DNA from: Streptomyces viridochromogenes DSM 40736
Lineage (GTDB): Bacteria; Actinomycetota; Actinomycetes; Streptomycetales; Streptomycetaceae
DNA length: 64,000 bases
Direction: 5' to 3'
Assembly: GCF_000158955.1 (NCBI RefSeq)
Contig: NZ_GG657757.1
Location: 3,940,454-4,004,453, forward strand
Every line of letters starts with the position of its first letter. Position 1 is the stretch's first letter. The position numbers were made by a program, and so were the translations under genes. This document shows positions 32,919-41,360 of the stretch, piece by piece. The notes below the pieces were generated by a model. That model was not told where the DNA came from. It searched no databases and saw only the letters and a program-made list of their open reading frames with translations.

Positions 32919-33416
32919 ATGACCAGGTTGCCCCGCGGCGAAGCCGCTGATGGATTCCGTGCTGTGCGACGCCGCCGCGTCGTCGCCGCCGCCGGCGTCG
33001 TATCCGCCGGACTGCTCGTCCTGTCGGCCTGTGACAAGCCGACTCCGATCGCCACGGTCACCGTGGGTCAGGACTCGGTGAACTCAGAGGCCACCTGTGG
33101 CGGCGAGGGCGACGCCCTGAAGCCGTCCGACCTCACGCAGTGCCTGAAGGACAAGGGCATCAAGACCATCTCGGTCGACCCGGACGAGACCGTGCGCTTC
33201 GGCGTCGACCCGGAGATCGCCGACGAGGGCTGGACGATCCTGATGAACGGTCAGCCACTGACCGACTCCAGCACGAAGACGTACCGCACCATTCCGGGCA
33301 GCGTGTTCTTCAACGCGCAGTACGGGGCGCAGGGCAACTCGACGCTGGTGTCCATCAAGGAGGGCGCGAAGGACACCTCCGGGCTCTGGAACTTCAAGCT
33401 CGAGAAGGACGCCTGA
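32919..33416 (+). CDS. DUF2771 lipoprotein
   Basis: A 165-residue exported lipoprotein. Twin arginines (RRRRVVAAAG) precede a hydrophobic stretch and the lipobox LSAC at about residues 35-38, so export may be Tat-dependent and the Cys lipidated. The mature domain begins DKPTPIATVTVGQDSVNSEA and has an Ig-like cupredoxin-type layout matching DUF2771. The role is unknown. It is followed 23 bp later by mqnB and may be co-transcribed. Confidence 0.85.
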   Translation: MTRLPRGEAADGFRAVRRRRVVAAAGVVSAGLLVLSACDKPTPIATVTVGQDSVNSEATCGGEGDALKPSDLTQCLKDKGIKTISVDPDETVRFGVDPEIADEGWTILMNGQPLTDSSTKTYRTIPGSVFFNAQYGAQGNSTLVSIKEGAKDTSGLWNFKLEKDA

Positions 33417-33439
33417 TCGCTGCCGCTGGGGTTAGCCGG

Positions 33440-34177
33440 GTGCTTGTCGCCACCGCGGTTCCTGTGGAGAGGGATGCGGTGGTGTCGGCCTTCGGCGGGT
33501 TGTCGCCGGGGTCCGATGCCGAGGTACTCGGCGCTGTGGGCCGTGCCCACGTCGGGAGCAGCGATTCGGCTGCTCACGGCAGCGGCGGGGTCGACGTGAT
33601 CGTCGTCGGGGTCGGGCCCGGGCTTGCCGGTGCTTCGACCGGCTCTGCGCTCACCGCCGCCTCCCTCCAGGGCCACCCGTACGACCTCGTCGTCTCCGCC
33701 GGGATCGGCGGGGGGTTTCTGCCCGACGCGCCCGTCGGGTCCCTCGTCGTCGCTGATGAGATCGTCGCGGCCGATCTGGGGGCCGAGACCGAGGACGGGT
33801 TCCTGTCGGTCACCGAGCTCGGGTTCGGGACGGTCAGGCATCAGCCGCCCGGGGACCTCGTTCGGCTGGTCGCCGACGCGGCCGGGGCCCGCCCCGGGGC
33901 CGTGCTCACCGTGTCGACCGCGACCGGGACCGCGAGCCGGGCCGCCGCGCTCCGCGAGCGGCACCCCACCGCGCTCGCCGAGGCCATGGAGGGGTTCGGG
34001 GTCGCCGAGGCCGCCGTCGCGCACGGAGTGCCCGTGCTGGAGGTCCGGGCGATCTCCAACCCCGTCGGGCCCCGGGATCGTGCCGCCTGGCGCATCGGGG
34101 ACGCCCTGGCCGCTTTGACCGGGGGTTTCGGGAAGCTCGTGCCCGTACTGGAGAGTTGGAACAGGCATGACAGTTGA
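33440..34177 (+). CDS. mqnB: Futalosine hydrolase
   Basis: A 245-residue nucleosidase that releases hypoxanthine from futalosine to give dehypoxanthine futalosine in the alternative menaquinone route. RVLVATAVPVERDAVVSAFGG starts the protein. VVVGVGPGLAGASTGSAL, VVSAGIGGGFLPDAPVGSLVVADEIVAADLGAE and AEAMEGFGVAEAA are the nucleoside-phosphorylase-like motifs, with MEGFG and the late RDRAAWRI contacting nucleoside. The GTG start at 33440 is the best family match. The end overlaps mqnD by 11 bp. Confidence 0.92.
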   Translation: MLVATAVPVERDAVVSAFGGLSPGSDAEVLGAVGRAHVGSSDSAAHGSGGVDVIVVGVGPGLAGASTGSALTAASLQGHPYDLVVSAGIGGGFLPDAPVGSLVVADEIVAADLGAETEDGFLSVTELGFGTVRHQPPGDLVRLVADAAGARPGAVLTVSTATGTASRAAALRERHPTALAEAMEGFGVAEAAVAHGVPVLEVRAISNPVGPRDRAAWRIGDALAALTGGFGKLVPVLESWNRHDS

Positions 34178-35015
34178 GCAGCTGCAGATCGCGTACTCCC
34201 CCTGCCCGAACGACACCTTCGTCTTCGACGCCCTGGCGCACGGCCGCGTCCCCGGCGCCCCCGCGCTGGACGTGACCTTCGCCGACATCGACATCACCAA
34301 CGGCATGGCCGAGCGCGGCGAGTTCGACGTGCTGAAGGTGTCGTACGCCGTGCTGCCGTACGTTCTGGACGACTACGCGCTGCTGCCCTGCGGGGGCGCG
34401 CTGGGGCGGGGCTGCGGGCCGCTGGTGCTGACCCGGGAGGCGGACGTCGACTTGGCCGGCCGTACCGTCGCCGTGCCCAGCGAGAGGTCCACCGCCTACC
34501 TGCTGTTCCGGCTGTGGGCCGCGGACACCCTGGACGGCGGGGTCGGCGAGATCGTCGTCATGCCGTTCCACGAGATCATGCCCGCGGTGCGGGACGGGAA
34601 GGTCGACGCGGGGCTCGTCATCCACGAGGCGCGCTTCACGTACCGGAACTACGGGCTGCACAAGCTCGCCGACATGGGCGAGCACTGGGAGAACACCACC
34701 GGGCTGCCCATCCCGCTGGGCGCGATCATCGCCAAGCGGTCGCTGGGCGAGCAGAAGCTGCGGCTGCTGGCCGACTCGATCCGGACGTCCGTGCGGGCCG
34801 CCTGGGACGACCCCGAGGCGTCGCGCCCCTACGTCATGGAACACGCCCAGGAGATGGACCCGGCCGTCGCCGACCAGCACATCGGGCTGTACGTCAACGA
34901 GTTCACCGCCGACCTCGGCGAGGACGGCTACGCCGCCGTACGCGGGCTGCTGACCCGCGCGGCGGCCGAGGGACTGGTACCGCCCCTCGGCCCGAACGGG
35001 CTGCGTTTCCCGTAG
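34167..35015 (+). CDS. mqnD: 1,4-dihydroxy-6-naphthoate synthase
   Basis: A 282-residue enzyme that converts cyclic dehypoxanthine futalosine to 1,4-dihydroxy-6-naphthoate, the naphthoquinone ring of menaquinone. It has the periplasmic-binding-protein fold with LQIAYSPCPNDTFVFDALAHG, TFADIDITNGMAERGEFDVLKVSYA, CGGALGRGCGPLV and VIHEARFTYRNYGL, all specific to MqnD. The ATG lies inside the end of mqnB, indicating translational coupling. The other pathway genes (mqnA, mqnC) are not in this window. Confidence 0.95.
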   Translation: MTVEQLQIAYSPCPNDTFVFDALAHGRVPGAPALDVTFADIDITNGMAERGEFDVLKVSYAVLPYVLDDYALLPCGGALGRGCGPLVLTREADVDLAGRTVAVPSERSTAYLLFRLWAADTLDGGVGEIVVMPFHEIMPAVRDGKVDAGLVIHEARFTYRNYGLHKLADMGEHWENTTGLPIPLGAIIAKRSLGEQKLRLLADSIRTSVRAAWDDPEASRPYVMEHAQEMDPAVADQHIGLYVNEFTADLGEDGYAAVRGLLTRAAAEGLVPPLGPNGLRFP

Positions 35016-35030
35016 GAGGCTCTCAGGGCC

Positions 35031-35414
35031 TCAGACGTCCAACTGGTCGGCGACCGCGCGCAGCAGGCCGGCGATCTTCTTGCCTGCGGTCTTCTCGGGG
35101 TAGCGGCCCCGCTCCAGCATCGGCGTGATGTTCTCCAGGAGCGTCGTCAGATCCTGGACGATGGAGGCCAGCTCGTCCGGCTTCTTGCGGGTCGCGGCGG
35201 CGACGGACGGGGTCGGGTCCAGGATCGCCAGGGACAGCGCCTGGTCGCCGCGCTGTCCGGCGACGACACCGAACTCCACCCGCTGGCCCGGCTTGAGCGT
35301 CTCGACTCCGGCGGGGAGGACCGAGGAATGGACGAAGACGTCACCGCCGTCGTCGCGGGAGAGAAAGCCGAAGCCCTTCTCGCTGTTGAACCACTTGACC
35401 TTGCCGGTAGGCAC
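35031..35414 (-). CDS. Cold-shock-domain protein with C-terminal extension
   Basis: A 127-residue protein. Residues 1-67 are a cold-shock domain with both RNA-binding motifs (KGFGFLSRD and DVFVHSSVL) and start PTGKVKWFN. Residues 70-127 are a helical extension ([45 protein letters not shown]) absent from classic CspA proteins. It should bind single-stranded RNA/DNA. The start is GTG 35412-35414. It converges on mqnD with only 15 bp between stops. Confidence 0.9.
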   Translation of the reverse strand: MPTGKVKWFNSEKGFGFLSRDDGGDVFVHSSVLPAGVETLKPGQRVEFGVVAGQRGDQALSLAILDPTPSVAAATRKKPDELASIVQDLTTLLENITPMLERGRYPEKTAGKKIAGLLRAVADQLDV

Positions 35415-35476
35415 GTCTGTCCTCGTCCTCGTACTCGTCGGAAAACTGCTTCTGAAACGGCTCTTGATAGCACTCG

Positions 35477-35497
35477 GGCGGGTCGTACGGACCCGCC
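35477..35497 (-). promoter_or_regulatory. Hairpin in the leader region of the cold-shock gene
   Basis: GGCGGGTC and GACCCGCC form an 8-bp stem with a GTACG loop, 63 bp before the GTG start. It could be a 5'-UTR structure like those that tune cold-shock translation, or a leader terminator. Confidence 0.4.
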
Positions 35498-35577
35498 GGT
35501 ACCAAGGCTAATGCTCTTCAGGCCGGTGACAAGACGTCACCCGGTTGTTCCTTCGCGCTGGGAACTACCCTGGTCGG

Positions 35578-35826
35578 GTGCGTGACAAAACCCAAACGAA
35601 TTCCGCCGCTCCCGGTGACCGTCTGGTCCGTGCCGGCGCCGTCGTGTTCTTCATCGGTGCCGTGGCCACACTGGTCACGGTCGCCCCGCTGTTCCTCGGG
35701 ACGACGCCCTTTCCGACGTACATGTTCGGATTGAGCATGCTCATGGCAGTCGGATTCCTGATGGCCGGCGCGGGAGTACTGCGTTCCGTGGCAGCCGGAC
35801 GGCGTCAGGCGCGTGCGGGACGGTAG
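35578..35826 (+). CDS. Small two-helix membrane protein
   Basis: An 82-residue protein with transmembrane segments about 18-42 and 52-74, ending in an Arg-rich tail. It resembles small actinobacterial hypothetical membrane proteins that sit beside csp genes. I chose GTG 35578-35580 because earlier codons lie in the promoter region of the divergent cold-shock gene. The last 22 bp overlap the 3' end of the convergent HAD gene. Confidence 0.75.
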   Translation: MRDKTQTNSAAPGDRLVRAGAVVFFIGAVATLVTVAPLFLGTTPFPTYMFGLSMLMAVGFLMAGAGVLRSVAAGRRQARAGR

Positions 35827-36419
35827 TCCGAAAACCAGCCGGGAAATTCGGTCAGGTCCGTGAGAACGACGTCCGCGCCCGCCGCGCGCAGTTCCTCCGG
35901 CGAGCAGGGGCCGGTCGCCACGGCGACCGACAGCGCGCCGGCCGCCCGGGCGCCGCGTACGTCTCCGACGTGGTCGCCGACGTAGACCCCCGCGCCGTGC
36001 TCGCGCAGCGCCTCCGCCTTCTGCTCGGCCCACAGGTCACCGATGACGGCGTCGGGTTCGATGCCGAGGTGGGCCAGGTGCAGTTTGGCGTTGGGCTCGT
36101 ACTTGGCGGTGACGACTATCGCGCGTCCGCCGGCCTCCCGTACGGCCGCTATGGCCTCCCGGGCGCCGGGCAGTGCCGGGGTCTTGGCGACGGCGATGGC
36201 CGGGTACATCTCCCGGTACACGTCGGCCACGGTCGCGACCTCTTCCTCCGGGAACCAGTTGATCAGCTCCTCGGCCAGCGGCGGCCCGAGCCGCGTGACC
36301 GCCAGGTCGGCGTCGATGTAGGTCCCCGTCCGCTCGGACAGTGCCTGGTAGCAGGCGCGGATGCCGGGGCGGGAGTCGATGAGGGTCATGTCGAGGTCGA
36401 AGCCGACGGTAATAGCCAC
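35805..36419 (-). CDS. HAD-superfamily phosphatase
   Basis: A 204-residue HAD hydrolase. Motif I is GFDLDMTLID at the N-terminus (nucleophile D-x-D), motif II is VVTAKY, motif III is the Lys in AKYEPNAK or EQKAEAL, and motif IV is YVGDHVGDV. The cap is of the small helical type, as in phosphoglycolate phosphatases. It probably dephosphorylates a small phosphoester. The GTG at 36417-36419 is chosen because the family begins immediately before motif I. Confidence 0.85.
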   Translation of the reverse strand: MAITVGFDLDMTLIDSRPGIRACYQALSERTGTYIDADLAVTRLGPPLAEELINWFPEEEVATVADVYREMYPAIAVAKTPALPGAREAIAAVREAGGRAIVVTAKYEPNAKLHLAHLGIEPDAVIGDLWAEQKAEALREHGAGVYVGDHVGDVRGARAAGALSVAVATGPCSPEELRAAGADVVLTDLTEFPGWFSDYRPARA

Positions 36420-36470
36420 TCCGCCATTCTGCCCGCCCCGAGCTACGGGCAGTCGTGCCGCCGGGGCGAT

Positions 36471-36520
36471 GGGGGTCCCCCTGCTCGAGCGAAACCGAGA
36501 GCTCGGGGGAGGGTGGGAGG
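36471..36520. repeat. Second dispersed Streptomyces repeat (TCGAGCGAAACCGAGAGCTC type)
   Basis: GGGGGTCCCCCTGCTCGAGC followed by GAAACCGAGAGCTCGGGGGA is another widespread Streptomyces intergenic sequence. CCCCCTGCTCG and GAGCTCGGGGG form an imperfect hairpin. It lies in the 156-bp gap between the HAD gene and the DUF membrane protein. Confidence 0.7.
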
Positions 36521-36575
36521 CACCCCGCACCGCCGGGCTGCGCAACACCCCAGCACCCACGCCCCGGGGCGGCCG

Positions 36576-37625
36576 TCACCGCTGCCGCTGAGACCTCCAC
36601 ACCAGGAACAACGCCGAGGCCACCGCCGCCCCCCGCACCACCCATGGCCACGTCTCCGCCACCGCCGCATTCACATGCCCTTCGGCGACAGGCGCACCCC
36701 AGCGGTCGTTCATCCTCCCCCAGAGCCAGACCAGCCCCCCGACCACGGCGAGGCTCGGCAGAATCACCACCGCCCACTTCGTCTCCGCCTGGGTCAGACG
36801 ACGGGAGGCGTACGCGATGAGCCAGCCGAGAAGCAGGACGAACCAGTTGCCGACAACGGCACCCGCGACGAGGAGGCCCGCGGCGATCAGCAGGAGCGGG
36901 TTGCTCCACCCGCCGGCCGGGAGACGCGGAAGCCGCCGCCGGCCCCCGGCTTTCTCCGCCACCTCGGCCGCCTCGACCGCCTCGACCACAGGGACGGTGT
37001 CCTTCTCAGCGCCCTTCCCCGCCTCCTTCTCCACCTTTCGCTGCTGCGGCGGCTTCAGCAGGTCCGGCAGCTCCACACCGCCCACGAAGCCCGGCACCTC
37101 GTCGCCCACGCCGAACGGGCTGCTGTCCACCCGCCACCAGTCCGGCTGGACCACGCCGTCCCCGAGTTCGTGCCCGGCGGCCAGGTGCGGCGGGGCCGCG
37201 CCCTCGGAGGCGGCCGGACGCGGTTCCTCGGCGGACCGCTCCGGGCGGGGACGCGGCACGACGCGCCGGAGCACCCCCCTCGGACGCTCACCGCGCTCGT
37301 CCTCCGCAGCGCGCGGCTCCCGGTCGCGCTGCACGGGGACGGCGGCGGGCGCGCTCTCCGGCGCACCGCCGGAAGAAGTGCCATAAGCAGTGCCGGTACG
37401 GTCGGCGGCCGCCGTCACGACATCGTCGGGGCTGCCGATGCGGGACAGGATGCGGCGGACGGCGGCGGGCGAGTCGACGGTGGCTTTCGCGCGGCGCTTG
37501 TCGATCTCGTCGCGCAGGTCCGCGACCAGGCGCATGCGGGTGGCCGACGACAACTGCCGCTGCTGGGCCACGTCGCCGACACGGCTCAGATACTCGTAAA
37601 CGACCTGGTCGCTCTCAATCCCCAC
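36576..37625 (-). CDS. DUF-type membrane protein with N-terminal helical domain
   Basis: A 349-residue protein. Residues 1-60 (QVVYEYLSRVGDVAQQRQLSSATRMRLVADLRDEIDKRR) form a helical region like the HAAS domain that follows PadR regulators. Residues 75-215 are acidic and low in complexity. A hydrophobic C-terminal region from about 245 carries four or so membrane helices. It may be a signalling or assembly factor at the membrane; the true role is unknown. GGAGGGGAC precedes the GTG at 37623-37625. Confidence 0.75.
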   Translation of the reverse strand: MGIESDQVVYEYLSRVGDVAQQRQLSSATRMRLVADLRDEIDKRRAKATVDSPAAVRRILSRIGSPDDVVTAAADRTGTAYGTSSGGAPESAPAAVPVQRDREPRAAEDERGERPRGVLRRVVPRPRPERSAEEPRPAASEGAAPPHLAAGHELGDGVVQPDWWRVDSSPFGVGDEVPGFVGGVELPDLLKPPQQRKVEKEAGKGAEKDTVPVVEAVEAAEVAEKAGGRRRLPRLPAGGWSNPLLLIAAGLLVAGAVVGNWFVLLLGWLIAYASRRLTQAETKWAVVILPSLAVVGGLVWLWGRMNDRWGAPVAEGHVNAAVAETWPWVVRGAAVASALFLVWRSQRQR

Positions 37626-37800
37626 GAAGTCCCCTCCGGGGCGTGTGCGTTGGCTGACGCCGTCGGACGACGGTACCGCGAGTGCGCGCGGGTGGCACAA
37701 AAGCCCCGACACCGTCCCGGCTACCGCCCCGGCATCGCCCCGGCGCCCGGCAGCGGTCGGTCGGCTCACCCGCCGGAGGCGACCCGCTAACGTGGACCGG

Positions 37801-40335
37801 ATGAGCACCGAGGACAGGCCCCCGGCCCCCCGTTCCCTCGCGGAAGCGCTCCGCGGGCGGGACGACGTGTCGCTGGGCGGGCTCCTGCGCAGCCGACCGG
37901 ATCTCATCACGCCCGTGCCGACCGACCTCACACAGCTCGCGACCCGGGCAGGCACCCGGGCCTCGGTCGTGCGGGCCCTGGAGCGGCTGGACCGGTTCGC
38001 GCTCCAGACGGCGGAGGCGCTGGCCGTGGCGGCCGACCCGGCGACCTACGACGAGCTGCTCGGGCTCATGGCCGGGGACGAGGCCGACCCGGCCGTCGTC
38101 GCAGCCCTGCCGCACGCCCTGGACACCCTGCGCGAGCAGGCCCTGGTCTGGGGCGGCGACGACCGGCTGCGGCTGGTCCGTACCGCCCGTGAGCTGCTGG
38201 CTCCCGCTCCGCAGCACCCCTCGCCGACGGGTCTGGGTCCGACGGTCCAGGAGGCCACCGCCGGGATGTCGCCGGGGCGGATCCAGGAGATCGTCGTGGC
38301 CGCCGGGCTGCCCTCGACCCACGACTCGGTCTCCGCGGTGACCGCCCTCTCCGGCCTGTTCACCCACCGGAAGCGGATGGCCGCGCTGCTCGCCGGGGCT
38401 CCGGCCGACTCCCTGGAGGTGCTGGAGCGTCTGGTGTGGGGGCCGCCGTACGGGCAGGTCACTCCCGACCCGGCGCCCCGGCTGCGCTGGCTGCTGGACC
38501 GGGGCCTGCTGCTGCCGACGGCGCCCGGGACGGTCGTCCTGCCGCGTGAGGTGGCCCTGCATCTGCGGCGGGGGCTCGCGCACCGGACGCCGGAGCCGGT
38601 GCCGCCGGTGGTCGAGGCCGCAGCCGTTCATCGTCCACAGGTTGTGGACAGCACCGCGGCCGGGCAGGCGTACACCGCGCTCGCGACCGTCGAGGAGCTG
38701 CTGAAGGACTGGGACGAGGGCGGCCCGGCGGTGCTGCGGGCCGGTGGGCTGAGCGTGCGGGACCTGAAGCGGACCTCCGTCGCCCTGGACGCGTCGGAGC
38801 CGGTCGCCGCGTTCTGGGTGGAACTGGCGTACGCGGCGGGCCTGATCGCCTCGGACGGTGAGGCCGACGAGCGGTACGCGGCGACCCCGGAGTACGACGA
38901 GTGGCGGGAGCTGCCCGCCGCCGAACGGTGGTCGCGGCTGGCCACGGCGTGGCTCGCGGCGACCCGGACGGCGGGTCTGGTGGGCGGGCGGGACGCGAAG
39001 GACCGTACGTTGTCGGCGCTCGGGCCGGGCCTGGACCGTTCGGCGGCGCCCGAGGTACGGCACCGGGTGCTGGGGCTGCTGGCCGGGCTGCCCGAGGGCG
39101 CCGCGCCGGACGCCGGGTCGGTCCTGGCCCGGCTGCGCTGGGAGCGGCCCCTGCGCGGCGACCGGCGCGAGGACGACCTGCGCGGCCGTCTCGCCGAGTG
39201 GGCGCTGTCCGAGGCGGAGCTGCTGGGTGTCACCGGCCGGGGCGCGCTGTCGGCGCACGGCCGGGCCCTGCTGGGCGCCCCGGCGGCGCCGTCCGGCCCG
39301 GGCGAGGCACCTTCCGGTCCCGGCGACAAGCTCCCCGTCCACCACCGGCCGGCCCCGCCGCGCGCCCGGCTCTCCCCGGCCGAACAGGCCGTCGCCTCCG
39401 CCGCCGCGGTCCGGCTCCTCACGCCCCTGCTGCCCGAACCGCTGGATCACGTGCTGCTCCAGGCCGACCTGACGGCGGTCGCGCCCGGCCCGCTGGAGAA
39501 GCACCTCGCCGACATGCTCGGGGTGCTCGCGGACGTCGAGTCCAAGGGCGGGGCGACCGTCTACCGGTTCACGCCCGGCTCGGTGCGGCGCGCCCTCGAC
39601 GCCGGGCAGGCCGCCTCCGACCTGCACGCCTTCCTCACCGCGCACTCCCGTACACCGGTGCCGCAGCCGCTCGCCTACCTGATCGACGACGTGGCCCGCA
39701 GGCACGGGCAGCTGCGGGTGGGCGCGGCCTCGGCGTACGTGCGCTGCGACGACGACGCCGTGCTCAGCGAGATCCTCGCCGACAAGCGGGCCGCGGCGCT
39801 GGGGCTGCGCCGGCTCGCCCCGACCGTGCTGGCCGCGCAGGCCGACCCCGCGGGGCTGCTGGAGGGGCTGCGCGCGATGGGGTTCGCGCCGGCCGCCGAG
39901 TCCGCCGAGGGCGATGTGCTGATCACCCGTGCCCTCGCCCACCGCACCCCGCCCCGCAGCGCGCCCGAGCCGGTCCCGGACGGCCCGCCGGTCCCCGACG
40001 ACACCCTCCTCGCGGCGGCGCTGCGCGCGATCCGGGCGGGTGACCTGGCCTCCACCACCCCGCGCAAGCCCGGCACGGCGCCCACGGCGGGCGGTGAGCT
40101 GCCCCGCACCGGTTCCGCCGAGACCCTCGCCACCATGCAGGCCGCCGTCCTGACCGGCGAGGCCGTGTGGATCGGCTACGTCAACGCCGAGGGCACCGCC
40201 AGCCAGCGGGTCATCGCCCCGATCCGCGTCGAGGGCGGCTTCGTCACGGCGTACGACCACACGGCGGACGAGGTCCGTACGTATCCGCTGCACCGGGTCA
40301 CGGGGGTCGCGGAGCTCGCCGACGACGCGGGCTGA
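37801..40335 (+). CDS. Helicase-associated (XPB/Ssl2-like) protein with C-terminal WYL domain
   Basis: An 844-residue protein. The N-terminal half carries repeated HTH-like helical segments. Residues about 540-700 match the helicase XPB/Ssl2 N-terminal-like region (VLLQADLTAVAPGPLEKHLADMLGVLADVESKGGATVYRFTPGSVRRALDAG). A C-terminal WYL ligand-binding domain (AVLTGEAVWIGYVNAEGTASQRVIAPIRVEGGFVTAYDH) follows. It has no Walker motif, so it is probably a partner of the XPB-like helicase 1 kb downstream. It is large and well conserved, with start ATG 37801. Confidence 0.82.
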   Translation: MSTEDRPPAPRSLAEALRGRDDVSLGGLLRSRPDLITPVPTDLTQLATRAGTRASVVRALERLDRFALQTAEALAVAADPATYDELLGLMAGDEADPAVVAALPHALDTLREQALVWGGDDRLRLVRTARELLAPAPQHPSPTGLGPTVQEATAGMSPGRIQEIVVAAGLPSTHDSVSAVTALSGLFTHRKRMAALLAGAPADSLEVLERLVWGPPYGQVTPDPAPRLRWLLDRGLLLPTAPGTVVLPREVALHLRRGLAHRTPEPVPPVVEAAAVHRPQVVDSTAAGQAYTALATVEELLKDWDEGGPAVLRAGGLSVRDLKRTSVALDASEPVAAFWVELAYAAGLIASDGEADERYAATPEYDEWRELPAAERWSRLATAWLAATRTAGLVGGRDAKDRTLSALGPGLDRSAAPEVRHRVLGLLAGLPEGAAPDAGSVLARLRWERPLRGDRREDDLRGRLAEWALSEAELLGVTGRGALSAHGRALLGAPAAPSGPGEAPSGPGDKLPVHHRPAPPRARLSPAEQAVASAAAVRLLTPLLPEPLDHVLLQADLTAVAPGPLEKHLADMLGVLADVESKGGATVYRFTPGSVRRALDAGQAASDLHAFLTAHSRTPVPQPLAYLIDDVARRHGQLRVGAASAYVRCDDDAVLSEILADKRAAALGLRRLAPTVLAAQADPAGLLEGLRAMGFAPAAESAEGDVLITRALAHRTPPRSAPEPVPDGPPVPDDTLLAAALRAIRAGDLASTTPRKPGTAPTAGGELPRTGSAETLATMQAAVLTGEAVWIGYVNAEGTASQRVIAPIRVEGGFVTAYDHTADEVRTYPLHRVTGVAELADDAG

Positions 40336-40353
40336 CGGCCGCTCCACCGGCCG

Positions 40354-40382
40354 GGCGTGTCTCACCCGTTCGGGTGCACGCC
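40354..40382 (+). terminator. Possible terminator after the WYL-domain gene
   Basis: CACCCG-TT-CGGGTG flanked by GGCGTG/CACGCC makes a two-part hairpin, starting 19 bp after the stop, with a TCT bulge. It is weaker than the other terminators here. Confidence 0.45.
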
Positions 40383-40510
40383 GATGTTCATGCACGCCAC
40401 GCCGGGGAGTTCCCACCCTTGGGCGAGCTTGCCGGGCGGGTCGCATCGCGCCGGGTGCTCGGGGGCAGCCACCGGGTGTCCTGTGAGTGCTGCCGAAAGG
40501 AAGTCCCCGC

Positions 40511-40642
40511 ATGCGTGCTGCCCGTCGAGTCGCCGCCGTCCTGGCCACCGCCGCCCTGATGATGTTCGGCGGACTCGCCACTCCGGCCGCGGCGGTCGGC
40601 ATCGATGTCGCCGGCCTCGTCATCGAGACGCCGCAGATCTGA
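40511..40642 (+). CDS. Secreted mini-protein 1 (43 aa)
   Basis: A short coding frame: MRAARRVAAVLATAALMMFG, then GLATPAAA (signal peptide, cleavage near residue 28) and the 15-residue mature tail VGIDVAGLVIETPQI. AGGAAG lies 7-12 bp before the ATG, which supports translation. It is too small for routine calling. It stands in tandem with a second secreted mini-protein. No family is recognised. It may be a signalling or surface peptide. Confidence 0.6.
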   Translation: MRAARRVAAVLATAALMMFGGLATPAAAVGIDVAGLVIETPQI

Positions 40643-40730
40643 TCCGCCCGCGCGCACCCGCCGGGGCCGGTCCCCGCCTTCCGGGCCGGCCCGCGGTGCG
40701 GCGTCCCCCGCCGCTCCGTAGGTGCATCCG

Positions 40731-40757
40731 TACGTGAAAGGGTCTTACGTGAAAGGG
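40731..40757. repeat. Direct repeat TACGTGAAAGGG (x2)
   Basis: The 12-mer TACGTGAAAGGG occurs at 40731-40742 and 40746-40757. The second copy ends 12 bp before the second mini-protein's ATG, so GAAAGGG may double as a weak ribosome-binding site. Confidence 0.6.
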
Positions 40758-40769
40758 CCTGTCGTCCCC

Positions 40770-40961
40770 ATGCGTGAAAAGCTCCCCGTCGTCGCTCTGC
40801 TCGCCGTCGCCCTCGTGGCCGTGCTCGCGCCCTCCGCCGCCGCGGCCCCGCCCGCGCTCCCGTTGCCCCTGCCGGGCGCGGGCCCCGAGTCCCTGGTCAC
40901 GGAGGGGGTCTCCGTCGAGGGCCCGCTGATCAACAACGTCACTCTGCCCATGCCGAAGTAG
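40770..40961 (+). CDS. Secreted mini-protein 2 (63 aa)
   Basis: A 63-residue exported peptide. MREKLPVVALLAVALVAVLA and PSAAA form a signal peptide, followed by a Pro-rich mature tail and the closing VSVEGPLINNVTLPMPK. The ATG at 40770 is preferred over 40722 because the longer start gives a duplicated YVKG run with no coding character. It lies 127 bp after mini-protein 1. The istB remnant overlaps its 3' end on the opposite strand. The function is unknown. Confidence 0.65.
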   Translation: MREKLPVVALLAVALVAVLAPSAAAAPPALPLPLPGAGPESLVTEGVSVEGPLINNVTLPMPK

Positions 40962-41259
40962 TACGGCGTGTCCGGTAGCTGTCGCCGTCGAGCCGGACGA
41001 GCTCGGCGTGGTGGGCGAGGCGGTCCGTGAGCGCCGGGGCGGAGGCACCGAAGACCTCGTCCCAGCGGCCGAGCGGCCGGTCGCTGGTGACGATCAGTGA
41101 GGCCCGCTCGTAGCGGTGCGCGACCAGCTGGAAGAACAGGCCCGCGGTCGCCGCGTCGAAGGGCGTGTAGCCGACCTCGTCGACGATCAGCAGGGGGTGC
41201 GCGTCGAGAGCGGCCGGTTCCTCGTCGAGCCTGCCGACTGGAGCCGGGTCCCTCGGCCG
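40939..41259 (-). pseudogene. istB (IS21-family ATPase) remnant
   Basis: Minus-strand translation gives GRLDEEPAALDAHPLLIVDE, then VGYTPFDAATAGLFFQLVAH, RYERASLIVTSDRPLGRWDE and DRLAHHAELVRLDGDSYR. This is the C-terminal half of an IstB-type transposition ATPase, including the Walker B DEVGY. The Walker A half and istA are missing, and no terminal inverted repeats are seen. The fragment overlaps the mini-protein 2 stop and lies just before the XPB-like helicase. It is a decayed relic rather than an active element. Confidence 0.85.
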
Positions 41260-41360
41260 TGCACATCACACCATCCGAGGCGGACGATCAGGCACACTGG
41301 ACGTTTGGCCGAGTCGTTCGAACCGTCCGAGCCGTCCGGCCACGGGAAAGGGTGCCGCGC

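Noticed and set aside
31352..33061. Minus-strand frame encoding GDPPGDPPGDPP repeats
   Set aside because: It is only the translation of the 12-bp tandem repeat plus the shadow of MFS.
37615..40623. 1,002-codon open frame antisense to the helicase-associated gene
   Set aside because: Arg/Pro/Gly-rich shadow of the plus-strand coding bias, with no domain and covering its neighbour's start.
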